64,000 nucleotides of DNA from Microvirga lotononidis (lineage in GTDB: Bacteria > Pseudomonadota > Alphaproteobacteria > Rhizobiales > Beijerinckiaceae), in assembly GCF_034627025.1 (NCBI RefSeq), contig NZ_CP141048.1:1190001-1254000 (forward strand), given 5' to 3'. A program made the position numbers and the translations under genes. Position 1 is the first letter of the stretch; each line of letters starts with the position of its first letter. Below, piece by piece: positions 1 to 10,715 of the stretch. Under the pieces are notes generated by a model. It made no database searches and had not been told where the DNA came from. It saw only the letters and a list, made by a program, of their open reading frames with translations.

Positions 1-909
1 TACCCCCTGGAGGATTCATACGAGGCGCTACCTAAATAGCTTTCGCGGAGAACCAGCTATTTCCGAGTTTGATTGGCCTTTCACCCCTAGCCACAAGTCA
101 TCCGAGACTTTTTCAACAGGCACCGGTTCGGTCCTCCAGTGCGTGTTACCGCACCTTCAACCTGCTCATGGCTAGATCACCCGGTTTCGGGTCTAAAGCA
201 ACGAACTCAAAACGCCCTGTTCAGACTCGCTTTCGCTGCGCCTCCACCTATCGGCTTAAGCTTGCTCGTTACTTTAAGTCGCTGACCCATTATACAAAAG
301 GTACGCCGTCACCCAGGACGAACCTTGGGCTCCGACTGTTTGTAAGCATCCGGTTTCAGGAACTGTTTCACTCCCCTCGTCGGGGTGCTTTTCACCTTTC
401 CCTCACGGTACTGGTTCACTATCGGTCGCTGAGGAGTACTTAGGCTTGGAGGGTGGTCCCCCCATGTTCAGACAGGATTTCACGTGTCCCGCCCTACTCA
501 AATCCGACCCTCTCCCTTATCCGTACGGGGCTGTCACCCGCTTGAGCCTGCTTTTCCAAACAGTTCCGGTGAAGATCAGGTCGGCATTGGCCTGGTCCGC
601 GTTCGCTCGCCACTACTAACGGAGTCTCGTTTGATGTCCTTTCCTCCGGGTACTTAGATGTTTCAGTTCCCCGGGTTCGCCTTAAACCCCTATGTATTCA
701 GGATCTAATCCCTTCATCGGACCCTCCGTAGTGCCAGACCAGGATCGCTCCTGACCTGACAATACAAAGGGTCGAAGGGGGGTTTCCCCATTCGGAGATC
801 CTTGGATCAAAGCTCGTTCGCAGCTCCCCAAGGCTTATCGCAGCGTACCACGTCCTTCATCGCCTCTCAGCGCCAAGGCATCCACCAGATGCTCTTACGA
901 CACTTGATT
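1..909 (-). rRNA. 23S ribosomal RNA, 5' part (cut by window edge)
   Basis: The reverse complement reads as the 5' domain of bacterial 23S rRNA. The near-terminal block for the conserved GGTGGATGCCTTGGC segment lies at about 865-885, and the mature 5' end should fall near 905-912. The rest of the gene and the 5S gene lie beyond base 1. It is downstream of the 16S and spacer tRNAs on the minus strand. No protein-coding claim is made for frames inside it. The exact 5' end is approximate. Confidence 0.95.
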
Positions 910-1169
910 ACTCTCATGATCCATGTCCGCCCGGCAAAAGCCGGACACGAATCCAAAAGAAAGACCTGTTCTTGGCTTGCGCCAAAAACATGTTTTGCTT
1001 GCCAAGCATCTCCGGCGCTCCCGGCTGCGGGCCGGGGCTGGTTCGCAGGAACTAGGTCGTCCTGCTGGCCGAAGATGCTGCCTCTTTACGATTTCAAACA
1101 TCCGCGCTCACCCTCAAGATAAGGGGAGGCGAATTCCTTTGACCTCCGGATCATGGCCACGAAGCATCG

Positions 1170-1245
1170 TGGTGGAGCCTGTCGGGATCGAACCGACGAC
1201 CTGAAGCTTGCAAAGCTACCGCTCTCCCAGCTGAGCTAAGGCCCC
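1170..1245 (-). tRNA. tRNA-Ala (anticodon TGC)
   Basis: The minus strand folds as a 76-nt tRNA: acceptor GGGGCCT pairing with its 3' partner, a D-loop with AGCTCAGCTGGGAGAGC, anticodon TGC in the loop CTTTGCAAG, T-arm GGTTCGATCCC, and an encoded CCA end. It sits in the 16S-23S spacer after tRNA-Ile, the usual alphaproteobacterial order. Confidence 0.97.
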
Positions 1246-1273
1246 TGAGCCTCGTCACGAGGCGACACGACAA

Positions 1274-1350
<77 letters not shown>

Positions 1351-1509
1351 CAACCAAAGCGCGCGCTGAAGCAGCGCCAACGCCCCGGTCGATGTATCCG
1401 GATTGAGAAGAGAAGCGAAGACGGCAGCGTCCCGCATAGCAGGGTCTGACTGACCCTAGTGTTCCAAGTGTTCCGATAGAAGCGGCATGACGCCACCTCG
1501 TAAGAGAAC

Positions 1510-3004
<1,495 letters not shown>

Positions 3005-3177
3005 AAGAATTTGATCTCGACTGTAGTCACTACGCAAATTGACAGAGTCCATCTCACTCCAGGTCGCCCTGAAGCGGTGTACTCACCAAAGCATAGAACT
3101 GGTCGATGTCTATCCACCCGAACCCCAAAAGGTCCGGCGCAAGGACACCGCCGCCTACGCTTCTCTTCCCTCTCAAC

Positions 3178-3195
3178 AATGTCAAAGAACAAGAC
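3178..3195 (-). promoter_or_regulatory. boxA-like antitermination element in the rRNA leader
   Basis: On the minus strand the leader, about 175 nt before 16S, contains TGTTCTTTGACATTG. This resembles the boxA consensus TGCTCTTTAACA that recruits the Nus antitermination complex to rRNA transcripts. The position between promoter and 16S fits. Function is inferred from similarity only. Confidence 0.55.
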
Positions 3196-3327
3196 ATCTT
3201 TCGATGCCACCGATAAAAACAGACCCCCGCAGAAAAGCGCTTGTTCCCGACCGAAGTCGGGCCCAACAGCCCGGTTTCTGAGGAAGATCTGGGCGCCGTT
3301 CGCGTCAGCGGCGGCGTCGATGGGCGG

Positions 3328-3357
3328 TATATAGGCCGAACCCGTTTCGCCTGTCAA
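3328..3357 (-). promoter_or_regulatory. rRNA operon promoter (sigma-70 type)
   Basis: On the minus strand a perfect -35 TTGACA (complement at 3352-3357) is followed after 17-18 nt by a -10 CTATAT/TATATA (complement at 3328-3334). Transcription would start near 3321, about 320 nt upstream of 16S, leaving a leader that holds the boxA-like element. The near-consensus hexamers are as expected for a ribosomal promoter. Confidence 0.75.
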
Positions 3358-3625
3358 CGTGCTTGTGAAACTTTTTTGACAGCCGGGCGAATTTCCGCGG
3401 ACGGGGCCCCGCCGCACAGGTATTTTCCCGTCCTGCCTCACTGCCGTCACAGTGCGGACTGAAGCAGGGCCGCGAGGCGCGCTTTTCCCCGAACCTCCTT
3501 TGCCGGAGAGTTGGCGCGCCGACCAAGCTTATCTATGGATATGTGAGGTTGTCGTCTCCTGTGCTAGAGGGCCTCTGGCATCTTAAAGACAGCAACCCAC
3601 CCGCATCGACGTCAGACAGAGATCT

Positions 3626-5662
3626 ATGAGTCACCCTCCTTCCGATGACAGCCGTGCCAAGGGGTTCCGCAAGGAAGCTGCCCGTCTGTCATCCGGCATC
3701 GATCTCGGACATGAGCCGCCGCTCAACACCAGCGGGAGTGCGGCGCCGGAGGTCGACAAGAGAGAGGTGAACCTGCGCTGGCTCGGCGCCAGCGTCCTGA
3801 CTGGCGTCACGGGCGCGGTTCTGATCGGGGCCTCCATTCACGTCGCCCTTCAGGGCGCGGCCATCTCGGCTCTCCCCCCGGAGCGCGCGGCTCTCGGATC
3901 CCGGTCCACCGTCGTGTCCGACGAGGACCGGTCTTCGAACGTGGCTCGCAAGGCCGACCGGCTCAACATGACGGAGCTGACGTCCTCCGCCCGGCAGAGC
4001 TTCAAGGCCCCGATGACGATGCGCATCGGAGAGCGCGAGGCTATCAAGGTCCGCAATTTCGTGCGCGTCGCCACGAATCTTTCCCTGACCGCCGGCACCT
4101 ATGCGTCCGACATTCCGCCCTTCAACCCCATGCGCCTCTTCGCCGAGGGAATGGACGAGCAGCGCGTCGAGCCGACGCCGGAAGTGGCCGACGCGGATGT
4201 TTCGGTCCTCCGGCGCGACCTTGCCATGGTGGCCATCGCGGCGAGCGCCCCTTCCCTGACGGATAGCGACGTGCTCGCGATCCTGGAAGAGGAGCGCCGG
4301 GTCTCCAACGAGACCGGGCGCCGGACTTCGGTGCCGATTCCCGCCCAGCAGATGCTGTCCCGGACCCTGCGGCAGCCGGACGGCCTGGGCGATGCCCTCG
4401 GCTACGCCCGAGTCGTGGACGCCCCCTTCAGCACCATCGAAGTCCGGGTCGTTCCCGAGAACGTGACCGATCTTCCCAAGGCCGAGCAGCGGTCCATGGC
4501 GCCGCTCTTCGAAGAGCGCGAGGTGGTGCTCAAGAAGGGGGAGACCCTCGAGACGGTTCTGCGAAGCTACGGGGGCACTCCTGAGCAGATCGCCGCGATC
4601 ACATCGGCACTGGCGGCCCGCATCAAGGTCGACGGCCTAGGCGAAGGCCAGAGGCTGCGCATCCTCATCGCGCCCGGCCCCCGTCTCGGGGATCCCAGGC
4701 AGATCGTGCGCGTGATCACGCTGGGCGAACGGGGCATCGAGGGGATCGCCGCCACCAACGACCGCGGCGTCTTCGTATCCGTGACGCCTCCGGCCGACGA
4801 GCGAAACCGGCAGATGGTCGAGGCCTCGGAGGACGAGGAGGACGACGACGGGCGCGGCGGGGTGCGGCTCTACGAGAGCCTCTACGAGACGGCGCTCAAG
4901 AACGAGCTCCCCCGCGAGAGCGTGGACGAGCTGGTGCGGATCTTCGGCTACGACGTCGATTTCCAGCGCCGGGTCTCGCAGGGCGATTCCTTCGAGGTCT
5001 TCTATGGCTCGGACGACGAGAACGGCACGCCCGAGATCCTCTATGCTTCGCTGACCGTGGGAGGGGAAGCGCGCCGCGTCTACCGCTACCAGGGCGAGGA
5101 CGGCACCGTCGACTTCTTTGACGAATCCGGCCGCTCCCTCAAGAAGTTCCTGATCCGCAAGCCGATCTCGGACGGTATCCTGCGCTCGGGGTTCGGATCG
5201 CGATTCCACCCGATCCTGGGTTATTCGCGGCCGCATACGGGCATCGACTGGGCCAACAAGGTCGGCACCCCGATCCTGGCCGCAGGCAACGGCACCATCC
5301 GCTTCGCCGACTGGAAATCGGGCTATGGACGCCATATCGAGATCCAGCACGCCAACGGCTATGTGACGACCTATTCCCACATGTCGGGATTTGCCAAGAA
5401 CATGGCGCAGGGCACCAGGGTCCGGCAGGGCCAGGTCATCGGCTATCTGGGCAGCACGGGCCTGTCGACCGGCCCCCACCTCCACTACGAGGTGCTGATC
5501 AACGGCAGCTTCGTCGATCCTCTCAAGATCCGGCTGCCCCGCGGCAGGGAGCTCGAGGGACGCGGGCTCGTGGACTTCAAGCGTCAGCGCGAGCAGGTCG
5601 ACGAGCTGATGTCCCACAGCGTCGCCTCCGCGGCGCTCTCCCAGCGGGCAGAGTTGCGATAG
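3626..5662 (+). CDS. Membrane-anchored M23 family metallopeptidase
   Basis: The 678-residue protein is probably a murein endopeptidase, or a divergent regulator of one, anchored in the inner membrane and facing the periplasm. One hydrophobic segment lies at about residues 50-75 after a cytoplasmic N-terminus. A LysM/OapA-like stretch (about 290-330, KKGETLETVLRSYGG) precedes the C-terminal LytM/M23 domain (about 515-645). The zinc-site signatures are present: HTGIDW (H...D) and HLHYEV (HxH). Catalysis is therefore likely intact. The gene stands alone, with the rRNA operon divergent on its left and a transporter gene 5 bases downstream. Confidence 0.9.
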   Translation: MSHPPSDDSRAKGFRKEAARLSSGIDLGHEPPLNTSGSAAPEVDKREVNLRWLGASVLTGVTGAVLIGASIHVALQGAAISALPPERAALGSRSTVVSDEDRSSNVARKADRLNMTELTSSARQSFKAPMTMRIGEREAIKVRNFVRVATNLSLTAGTYASDIPPFNPMRLFAEGMDEQRVEPTPEVADADVSVLRRDLAMVAIAASAPSLTDSDVLAILEEERRVSNETGRRTSVPIPAQQMLSRTLRQPDGLGDALGYARVVDAPFSTIEVRVVPENVTDLPKAEQRSMAPLFEEREVVLKKGETLETVLRSYGGTPEQIAAITSALAARIKVDGLGEGQRLRILIAPGPRLGDPRQIVRVITLGERGIEGIAATNDRGVFVSVTPPADERNRQMVEASEDEEDDDGRGGVRLYESLYETALKNELPRESVDELVRIFGYDVDFQRRVSQGDSFEVFYGSDDENGTPEILYASLTVGGEARRVYRYQGEDGTVDFFDESGRSLKKFLIRKPISDGILRSGFGSRFHPILGYSRPHTGIDWANKVGTPILAAGNGTIRFADWKSGYGRHIEIQHANGYVTTYSHMSGFAKNMAQGTRVRQGQVIGYLGSTGLSTGPHLHYEVLINGSFVDPLKIRLPRGRELEGRGLVDFKRQREQVDELMSHSVASAALSQRAELR

Positions 5663-5667
5663 AGCGC

Positions 5668-6585
5668 ATGCTTGATCTCTTCGCGATCGTGCTGCCGGTC
5701 TTCGGCTTGATCGGCATCGGGTATGTCGCGCGCCAGACGGGGTTCATTTCGGAACGGGCCGGCGAGGGCCTGTCCGAATTCGTCTTTACCCTGTCGCTCC
5801 CCTGCCTGATCTTCCGCACCCTCGTCCGGGCGGAGATCCCGGCGGTCCAGCCCTGGGGCTACTGGATCTCGTATTTCGTCGGCGTGGGCGTCGTCTGGCT
5901 CCTGGCCACCGCGATCGGCCGGCGCTTCTTCGGCATCAAGGGCGTATCCGGCGTCGTCGCCGGGTTCTCGGCCGGCCAGGCCAACACGGTCTTCGTCGGC
6001 GTCCCGATGATCCTCAAGGCCTATGGGGACGAAGGCGCCGTCCCGCTCTTTCTCCTGATCGCCGTGCATCTTCCCGTCACGATGACCCTGGCGACGATCC
6101 TGGCCGAAGGACGCCAGGCCTCTCCCCTGCTGATCCTGCGCCGCCTCCTGACTCATCCCATCGTCGTCGGTATCCTGGCGGGATCGGCCTGCCGCCCCAT
6201 CGCCGCCCATGTGCCGGCCCCGGCCTGGCAGGTCATGGATCTTCTAGCGAGCGCCGCGGTCCCCTGCGCGCTGATCTCCATGGGGATTGCGCTGCGTCGC
6301 TACGGCCTGCAGACGGGCTGGAAGCTGCCGACCGCGATCTCGTTCCTCAAGCTCGTCGTGCACCCCCTGCTGGTCCTGCTGCTCGCCACGCAGGTCTTCC
6401 ACATGCCGCCGGTCTGGGCCGGGGTGGCGGTGCTCTTCGCCTCATGCCCTTCGGGCATCAACGCCTACCTGTTCGCCGAGCGCTATGGGGAAGGCGTGGC
6501 CCTCGCCTCCAGCGCCATCACCCTGTCGACATTCCTCGCCCTGGGCACGACCCTGGTCTGGCTCTACGTGCTGGGCGTCGGCTGA
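5668..6585 (+). CDS. AEC family transporter (auxin efflux carrier-like permease)
   Basis: The 305-residue protein is almost entirely hydrophobic with about ten predicted membrane helices, the size and pattern of the AEC family (bacterial malonate/organic-acid permease relatives). Pro and Gly kinks in the middle of the protein (around GFSAGQANTVFVGVPMI) and near the C-terminus (SCPSGINAYLFAERYG) match family-typical positions. It begins 5 bases after the peptidase stop, so co-transcription is likely. Its last bases overlap the convergent gluQ gene by 22 bases. The substrate cannot be told from sequence. Confidence 0.85.
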   Translation: MLDLFAIVLPVFGLIGIGYVARQTGFISERAGEGLSEFVFTLSLPCLIFRTLVRAEIPAVQPWGYWISYFVGVGVVWLLATAIGRRFFGIKGVSGVVAGFSAGQANTVFVGVPMILKAYGDEGAVPLFLLIAVHLPVTMTLATILAEGRQASPLLILRRLLTHPIVVGILAGSACRPIAAHVPAPAWQVMDLLASAAVPCALISMGIALRRYGLQTGWKLPTAISFLKLVVHPLLVLLLATQVFHMPPVWAGVAVLFASCPSGINAYLFAERYGEGVALASSAITLSTFLALGTTLVWLYVLGVG

Positions 6586-7460
6586 CGACCGAAGCCGAGC
6601 CGCCGCCACAGGTCCTGCGGCGTCGCGCCCTCCGCGCGCAACTCCGCCAGGGATTTCGACCGGCGGCTCTTCGCCAGCTTGTCGCCCTCCGGGTCGCGCA
6701 GAAGGCCATGGTGGTGGTACCGGGGCGTCGGCAGGTCCAGCGCCGTCTGGAGCAGCACGTGGAGATCGGTCGCGGCTTCGAGATCCTGGCCGCGGACCAC
6801 ATGGGTGATCCCCTGGAGCGCATCGTCCACCACGACGGAGAGATGATAGCTCGTCGGGATTTCCTTGCGCACGATGACCGCATCGCCCCAGCGCCGGGGA
6901 TGCGCGGTGACCACCTCTTCCTGGCCGTCCCGGTCAAAGCGCCTAAAGAGGAGTGGGTCCGGCGCAAGCGTGTCCAACGCCGCCATGTCGAGGCGCCAGG
7001 CATGGGGCTCGCCGGCCGCGATCCGGCGCTCGGCCTCGCCGGCCTGCAGGGCCCGGCAGGTCCCCGGATACAGCGGCGCAAGGTCGGGATCGCGAGGCCA
7101 AGCCTCGCCGCTTTCCGCCTCCCGGCAGGCAATCGTCTCGGCGATGTCCTTGCGGGTGCAGAAGCACGGATAGACCACTCCCCTCCCCTTCAGCCTCTGG
7201 AAGGCGGCGCGGTAATCGGCGAAATGCTCCGACTGCCGGCGGACCGGCGCCTCCCAATGCAGGCCGAGCCAGGCGAGATCGTCATAGATGGCGGCCTCGA
7301 ATTCGGGCCGGCAACGTGTGATATCGATATCCTCGATACGCAGAAGGAAGCGGCCGCCGAAGCGGTGGGCGAAATCCGCGTTGAGCAGGGCGGAATAGGC
7401 GTGGCCCAGGTGAAGCCGGCCGTTGGGGCTGGGAGCGAATCGAAAGACCGGCTTCGTCAC
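6564..7460 (-). CDS. gluQ: Glutamyl-Q tRNA(Asp) synthetase
   Basis: The 298-residue protein is a truncated glutamyl-tRNA synthetase paralogue that attaches glutamate to queuosine in tRNA-Asp. The class I signature FAPSPNGRLHLGH is at the N-terminus (HIGH box) and a KMSKS-like DKLAKS is near residue 245. The zinc-site residues typical of GluQ are seen around YPCFCTRKDI and LYPGTC. The length lacks the anticodon-binding domain of GluRS, as expected. It is convergent with, and overlaps, the AEC transporter gene. Confidence 0.93.
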   Translation of the reverse strand: MTKPVFRFAPSPNGRLHLGHAYSALLNADFAHRFGGRFLLRIEDIDITRCRPEFEAAIYDDLAWLGLHWEAPVRRQSEHFADYRAAFQRLKGRGVVYPCFCTRKDIAETIACREAESGEAWPRDPDLAPLYPGTCRALQAGEAERRIAAGEPHAWRLDMAALDTLAPDPLLFRRFDRDGQEEVVTAHPRRWGDAVIVRKEIPTSYHLSVVVDDALQGITHVVRGQDLEAATDLHVLLQTALDLPTPRYHHHGLLRDPEGDKLAKSRRSKSLAELRAEGATPQDLWRRLGFGRQPTPST

Positions 7461-7489
7461 GGGAGCCTGCGAACAAGGGATGCGAAGGA

Positions 7490-8134
7490 ATGGTCACCCT
7501 CCTCGAAACGGACGCGGTTCTCAAGAGGGGCTTGAGCGAACTGGCGCTGGCGGATCCGGTGATGGCGAAGCTCGCCGAGAGCGGGGTCACGCCGCAATTG
7601 CGCCGCCGGCCGCCCGGCTTCGAGGGGCTCGCCTGGATCGTCGTCGGCCAGCAGGTGTCCACCGCCAGCGCGACCGCCATCTGGAACCGCCTGCGGCAGA
7701 TCCTCGAACCTCCGACGCCCGACGTCTTTCTGCGGCTTTCCGATGAGGATCTGCGGGCGGCCGGGTTGTCCGCCGGGAAGGTCAGGACCCTCCGGGCTCT
7801 GGCGACGGACATCGTGGAGGGCAGGCTTCCTCTCGACGAGTTGCAGAACCGCCCGGCCGAGGAGGCCCACGAACTCCTCACGCGGGTGAAGGGGATCGGC
7901 CCCTGGACGGCCGACGTCTACCTGCTTTTCTGCCTCGGCCATCCGGACGCATTCCCGAGCGGCGATCTGGCCGTGCAGGAGGCGGCCCGCCTCGCCTATG
8001 GGCTGGAGCAGCGGCCGGACGCCAGATCGCTCGCTTCCCTGGCCGAGACCTGGCGCCCCTGGCGGGGCGTCGCGGCCAAGATGCTCTGGGCTTATTACCG
8101 CAAGGTCAAATCCCGGGAAGGCGCTCCCGTGTGA
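7490..8134 (+). CDS. DNA-3-methyladenine glycosylase II (AlkA/HhH-GPD family)
   Basis: The 214-residue base-excision-repair enzyme removes alkylated purines. It shows the helix-hairpin-helix motif LTRVKGIGPWTADVYLLF at about residues 125-142, and the catalytic aspartate lies in PSGDLAVQEA just after it. The protein lacks the N-terminal domain of E. coli AlkA and matches the compact forms common in Rhizobiales. It is divergent from gluQ with a gap of about 29 bases, so the two probably share a promoter region. Confidence 0.9.
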   Translation: MVTLLETDAVLKRGLSELALADPVMAKLAESGVTPQLRRRPPGFEGLAWIVVGQQVSTASATAIWNRLRQILEPPTPDVFLRLSDEDLRAAGLSAGKVRTLRALATDIVEGRLPLDELQNRPAEEAHELLTRVKGIGPWTADVYLLFCLGHPDAFPSGDLAVQEAARLAYGLEQRPDARSLASLAETWRPWRGVAAKMLWAYYRKVKSREGAPV

Positions 8135-8156
8135 CGCCCTTGCGGCCTCGTGGGCT

Positions 8157-8927
8157 TCACCCCCGGGCAGCCGCAAGAGCCGCATGAGCTCCGGCCATGA
8201 GCATCGAGATGTCGCTGCCGATGGACACCATGTGGAAGCCCTTGGCCGACAGTTGGGCCGCCCGCGCTCCCGACACGGCATAGATGGCCGCGACCTTGCC
8301 GGCGGCCCTGACCCGGGCGAGGGCATGGTCGAGCGCCTTCTCGACCTCGGCGCCGGCGGGATTGACGCTCTTTCCGCCCGAGAGGGCGATCGAAAGATCC
8401 GAAGGGCCGATGAAGATGCCGTCGATGCCCGGCACCGCCAGGATGTCGTCGATGATGGCGAGGGCCTCGCGGGTCTCCACCATGGCGAAGGAGACGGTCA
8501 GGTCATTGGCCTGCTGCAGATACGCGCCGGGCTCCAGCCTGGTCAGGGACAAGGCCCCGTAGGCGCCCCAGCTGCGCTCTCCGACGGGTGGGAACTTCGT
8601 GAAGGCGGCGAAGCGCCTGGCATCCTCGATGGTGTTGATCATGGGCGCGATCACGCCCGACACCCCCGCATCCAGGAAGCGCGACGCGGAGGCGAAATCG
8701 CCCACCGGGATGCGGACCAGGGAGGGCTTTCCCGCGGCGGCGATCAGCGGCACCGCCTGAAGCGCGGCCGCAAAGTCGATGGAGCCGTGCTGCAGGTCCA
8801 TGACGACGGCATCGAAGGCTTCATGGGCCAGCATGCCGGCCACGGAAGGATCCGGCATGCCGCACCAGGCCGTCAGAACGGGAGAACCGGCTTTCAGCCG
8901 CTCTGGGAACGATGGATGGCTCGGCAT
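8157..8927 (-). CDS. HpcH/HpaI family aldolase
   Basis: The 256-residue class II aldolase belongs to the family cleaving 2-keto-3-deoxy acids such as 4-hydroxy-2-oxoheptanedioate to pyruvate plus an aldehyde. Family marks are VMDLQHGSID near residue 42, VRIPVG near residue 71, the metal-binding Glu in AMVETREAL, and GPSDLSIALSG near residue 175. No catabolic neighbours are present, so the physiological substrate is open. It converges on the glycosylase gene with a gap of about 22 bases. Confidence 0.88.
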   Translation of the reverse strand: MPSHPSFPERLKAGSPVLTAWCGMPDPSVAGMLAHEAFDAVVMDLQHGSIDFAAALQAVPLIAAAGKPSLVRIPVGDFASASRFLDAGVSGVIAPMINTIEDARRFAAFTKFPPVGERSWGAYGALSLTRLEPGAYLQQANDLTVSFAMVETREALAIIDDILAVPGIDGIFIGPSDLSIALSGGKSVNPAGAEVEKALDHALARVRAAGKVAAIYAVSGARAAQLSAKGFHMVSIGSDISMLMAGAHAALAAARG

Positions 8928-9165
8928 GATGCCCTTTCGGTAGGCTGTCCTTCATGCGTTATAAGGGCGCACTCGCGCGGACGCCAGACTCCCCCCATCT
9001 CTTTGAAGGTGCTTTCGGCAGGTTGCAGAATTGCAGCCCATCTCCCCGCGTTGTGCTTGCCCGAGGGATCGGATAGGTTGCCCCTTCAAGCGGAGCGCCG
9101 GTGAACAGCCGCGCTTAACGCCAGCCGCGGATCTAAAAAATGAACATCCCCAGGAGCCACGGCAA

Positions 9166-9960
9166 ATGGATTTTCTCAAACCACGGTACACGCCTATGAA
9201 TCGTCGCCGTCGCATCTATGAGGGCAAGGCGAAGGTCCTCTATGAAGGCCCGGAACCCGGTACGCTCATCCAGCACTTCAAGGATGACGCGACCGCCTTC
9301 AATGCCAAGAAGCATGAAGTGATCGACGGCAAGGGCGTGCTCAACAACCGGATCTCGGAATACCTGTTCCAGCATCTGAACGACATCGGCATTCCGACCC
9401 ACTTCATCCGTCGCCTGAACATGCGCGAGCAGCTGATTCGCGAAGTGGAGATCATCCCCCTCGAGGTGGTAGTGCGGAACGTGGCGGCGGGCTCGCTGGC
9501 CACTCGCCTGGGCATCGAAGAAGGCACGCAGCTGCCCCGGTCGATCATCGAATTCTATTACAAGAACGACGCCCTCAACGATCCCATGGTGTCGGAGGAG
9601 CATATCACGGCGTTCGGCTGGGCCTCCCCCCAGGAGATCGACGACATCATGGCGCTCGCCATCCGGGTCAACGACTTCCTGTCCGGCCTCTTCCTCGGCG
9701 TCGGCATCCGTCTCGTCGACTTCAAGCTGGAGACGGGTCGTCTCTGGGAGGGCGAGCTGATGCGCATCGTCGTCGCCGACGAGATCTCCCCGGATTCCTG
9801 CCGCCTCTGGGACATCAAGTCGAAGGACAAGCTCGACAAGGACCGGTTCCGCCGGGACATGGGCGGGCTGGTCGAGGCCTATTCCGAGGTCGCCCGGCGC
9901 CTCGGCATCCTGGCCGAGAACGAGAACCCGGTCACGGGTGGCCCTCGCCTCGTGCAGTGA
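9166..9960 (+). CDS. purC: Phosphoribosylaminoimidazole-succinocarboxamide synthase
   Basis: PurC (SAICAR synthetase) joins aspartate to CAIR in purine synthesis. The SAICAR synthetase fold is clear: [16 protein letters not shown] at the N-terminus, [33 protein letters not shown], and [25 protein letters not shown]. The ATG at 9166 is preceded by AGGAG at 9152-9156 with good spacing (264 aa). An in-frame ATG at 9196, where family homology begins, has no clear ribosome site (254 aa). It heads the purC-purS-purQ-purL string, though a terminator and about 1.4 kb separate it from purS. Confidence 0.95.
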   Translation: MDFLKPRYTPMNRRRRIYEGKAKVLYEGPEPGTLIQHFKDDATAFNAKKHEVIDGKGVLNNRISEYLFQHLNDIGIPTHFIRRLNMREQLIREVEIIPLEVVVRNVAAGSLATRLGIEEGTQLPRSIIEFYYKNDALNDPMVSEEHITAFGWASPQEIDDIMALAIRVNDFLSGLFLGVGIRLVDFKLETGRLWEGELMRIVVADEISPDSCRLWDIKSKDKLDKDRFRRDMGGLVEAYSEVARRLGILAENENPVTGGPRLVQ

Positions 9961-9983
9961 GGTCGCCCGCCATTGATGATCCG

Positions 9984-10011
9984 AAAGCCCGGCCTCAGCG
10001 CCGGGCTTTTT
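9984..10011 (+). terminator. Rho-independent terminator after purC
   Basis: A 9-bp stem (AAAGCCCGG / CCGGGCTTT) with an 8-base loop is followed by a short T-run. It begins 24 bases after the purC stop. Read on the other strand it has a weaker T-tract and could also end the minus-strand RNA proposed at 10170-10339. Confidence 0.85.
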
Positions 10012-10169
10012 GCTGCCTCGTAGGGCTTCGGGAATTCCGGTTGCGGATCCTTGGTCCATGATTGCCATGTCAAAGAGCCAGCGCCTGTGGGCCCGCCGCT
10101 TGCGCTGCGAGCCTGCAGGTCAGTCGAGGGAGGGCGCGAGAAGGCGTCCGGCTCGGTTGTAAGCTAAGG

Positions 10170-10339
10170 GAAGAACCTGACGGCTCCTCGCGCACGGTTC
10201 TTTTAGGCGTTGAGACTTGGACCAGCGCAGGGCTGCCAAGGGCCTCCTGCCGCCGGCTGCGTGACCGGCGGACAGGACCGTGCCGGATCCCACACCGTGC
10301 GACGCCTCGCGAAGCGCGCCCCTCGTCGGATCAGGCTGC
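10170..10339 (-). ncRNA. Candidate small RNA with 6S-like layout
   Basis: A near-consensus promoter reads leftwards into a stretch with no convincing gene. The predicted RNA of about 165 nt has complementary ends (complements at 10330-10335 and 10176-10181, then 10314-10320 and 10189-10195). A large unpaired middle follows, then a long apical hairpin (10241-10279, about 14 bp with one or two bulges). Closing stem, central bubble and long apical stem at this length are the layout of 6S RNA (ssrS), which traps RNA polymerase. The identity is inferred from shape only; SRP, RNase P and tmRNA signatures were looked for and not found. Confidence 0.5.
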
Positions 10340-10344
10340 GCAAC

Positions 10345-10374
10345 GATATAGCCAAGGTTCATCCCCCTGTCAAG
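10345..10374 (-). promoter_or_regulatory. Strong sigma-70 promoter for the candidate small RNA
   Basis: On the minus strand TTGACA (complement 10369-10374) and CTATAT/TATATC (complement 10345-10351) are separated by 17-18 nt. The hexamers and spacing match those of the rRNA promoter in this window, which suggests a highly expressed stable RNA. Start of transcription would be near 10339. Confidence 0.7.
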
Positions 10375-10412
10375 AACAAAGTGAGAACGTTACGTTTCTC
10401 CCGCTCTCGATG

Positions 10413-10545
10413 TCATTCCGGGGCCGCGAAGCGGAACCCGGAACCCATAAACACGACAGAGAAGGAAAGAGTGAGCAGCGTTCCATTTCGTCCGGCATCT
10501 TTAGCGGTTATGGATTCCGGGTTCGCCTGCGGCGCCCGGAATGGC
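10413..10545. repeat. Long inverted repeat of REP type
   Basis: Two arms of about 42 bases, at 10413-10454 and 10504-10545, are near-complementary. One reads TCATTCCGGGGCCGCG and on; the other ends in CGCCCGGAATGGC. Each arm also has internal GC symmetry. About 50 bases separate them. This is the form of dispersed palindromic repeats common between genes in Rhizobiales. Confidence 0.65.
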
Positions 10546-10715
10546 AGCGAGGTGCCTTTCAGAATCGGGACGACCGGCACAAGGTCAGCCCTGACAGGGT
10601 GGGCATTCGGACCAAAACGGGAGCGCTCCCGGAAGGGCACGACGCTCTAGGAAGAGCACGAAGATTCCGCCTTGGCCCCATTTCCCTCCCGGCCCGTTTC
10701 GCGCAAAGATGAGCC

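Larger units (their letters stand above)
3005..3625. other. Intergenic region between 16S and the M23 peptidase gene
   Basis: These 620 bases hold the rRNA leader and promoter on the minus strand. A TTGACA on the plus strand at 3376-3381 could serve the downstream peptidase gene, but no good -10 is visible at the right distance. No convincing protein gene is seen here; open frames on both strands look like chance in GC-rich DNA. Confidence 0.6.
9961..10715. other. Gene-free region between purC and a lipoprotein gene
   Basis: These 755 bases hold the purC terminator, the candidate minus-strand small RNA with its promoter, and a long inverted repeat. No protein gene with a ribosome site and family-like sequence is seen. 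Confidence 0.6.

Noticed and set aside
3376..3381. TTGACA on the plus strand as promoter for the M23 gene
   Set aside because: No acceptable -10 at 15-19 nt; left as a note only.
10120..10362. 80-codon minus-strand protein
   Set aside because: Its start overlaps the -10 of the strong promoter and the region folds as an RNA; no protein-like pattern.
9961..10400. RNase P RNA, SRP RNA or tmRNA
   Set aside because: Conserved blocks of each (for example GAGGAAAGTCCG, GGTCAGGTCCGGAAGG) are not present on either strand.
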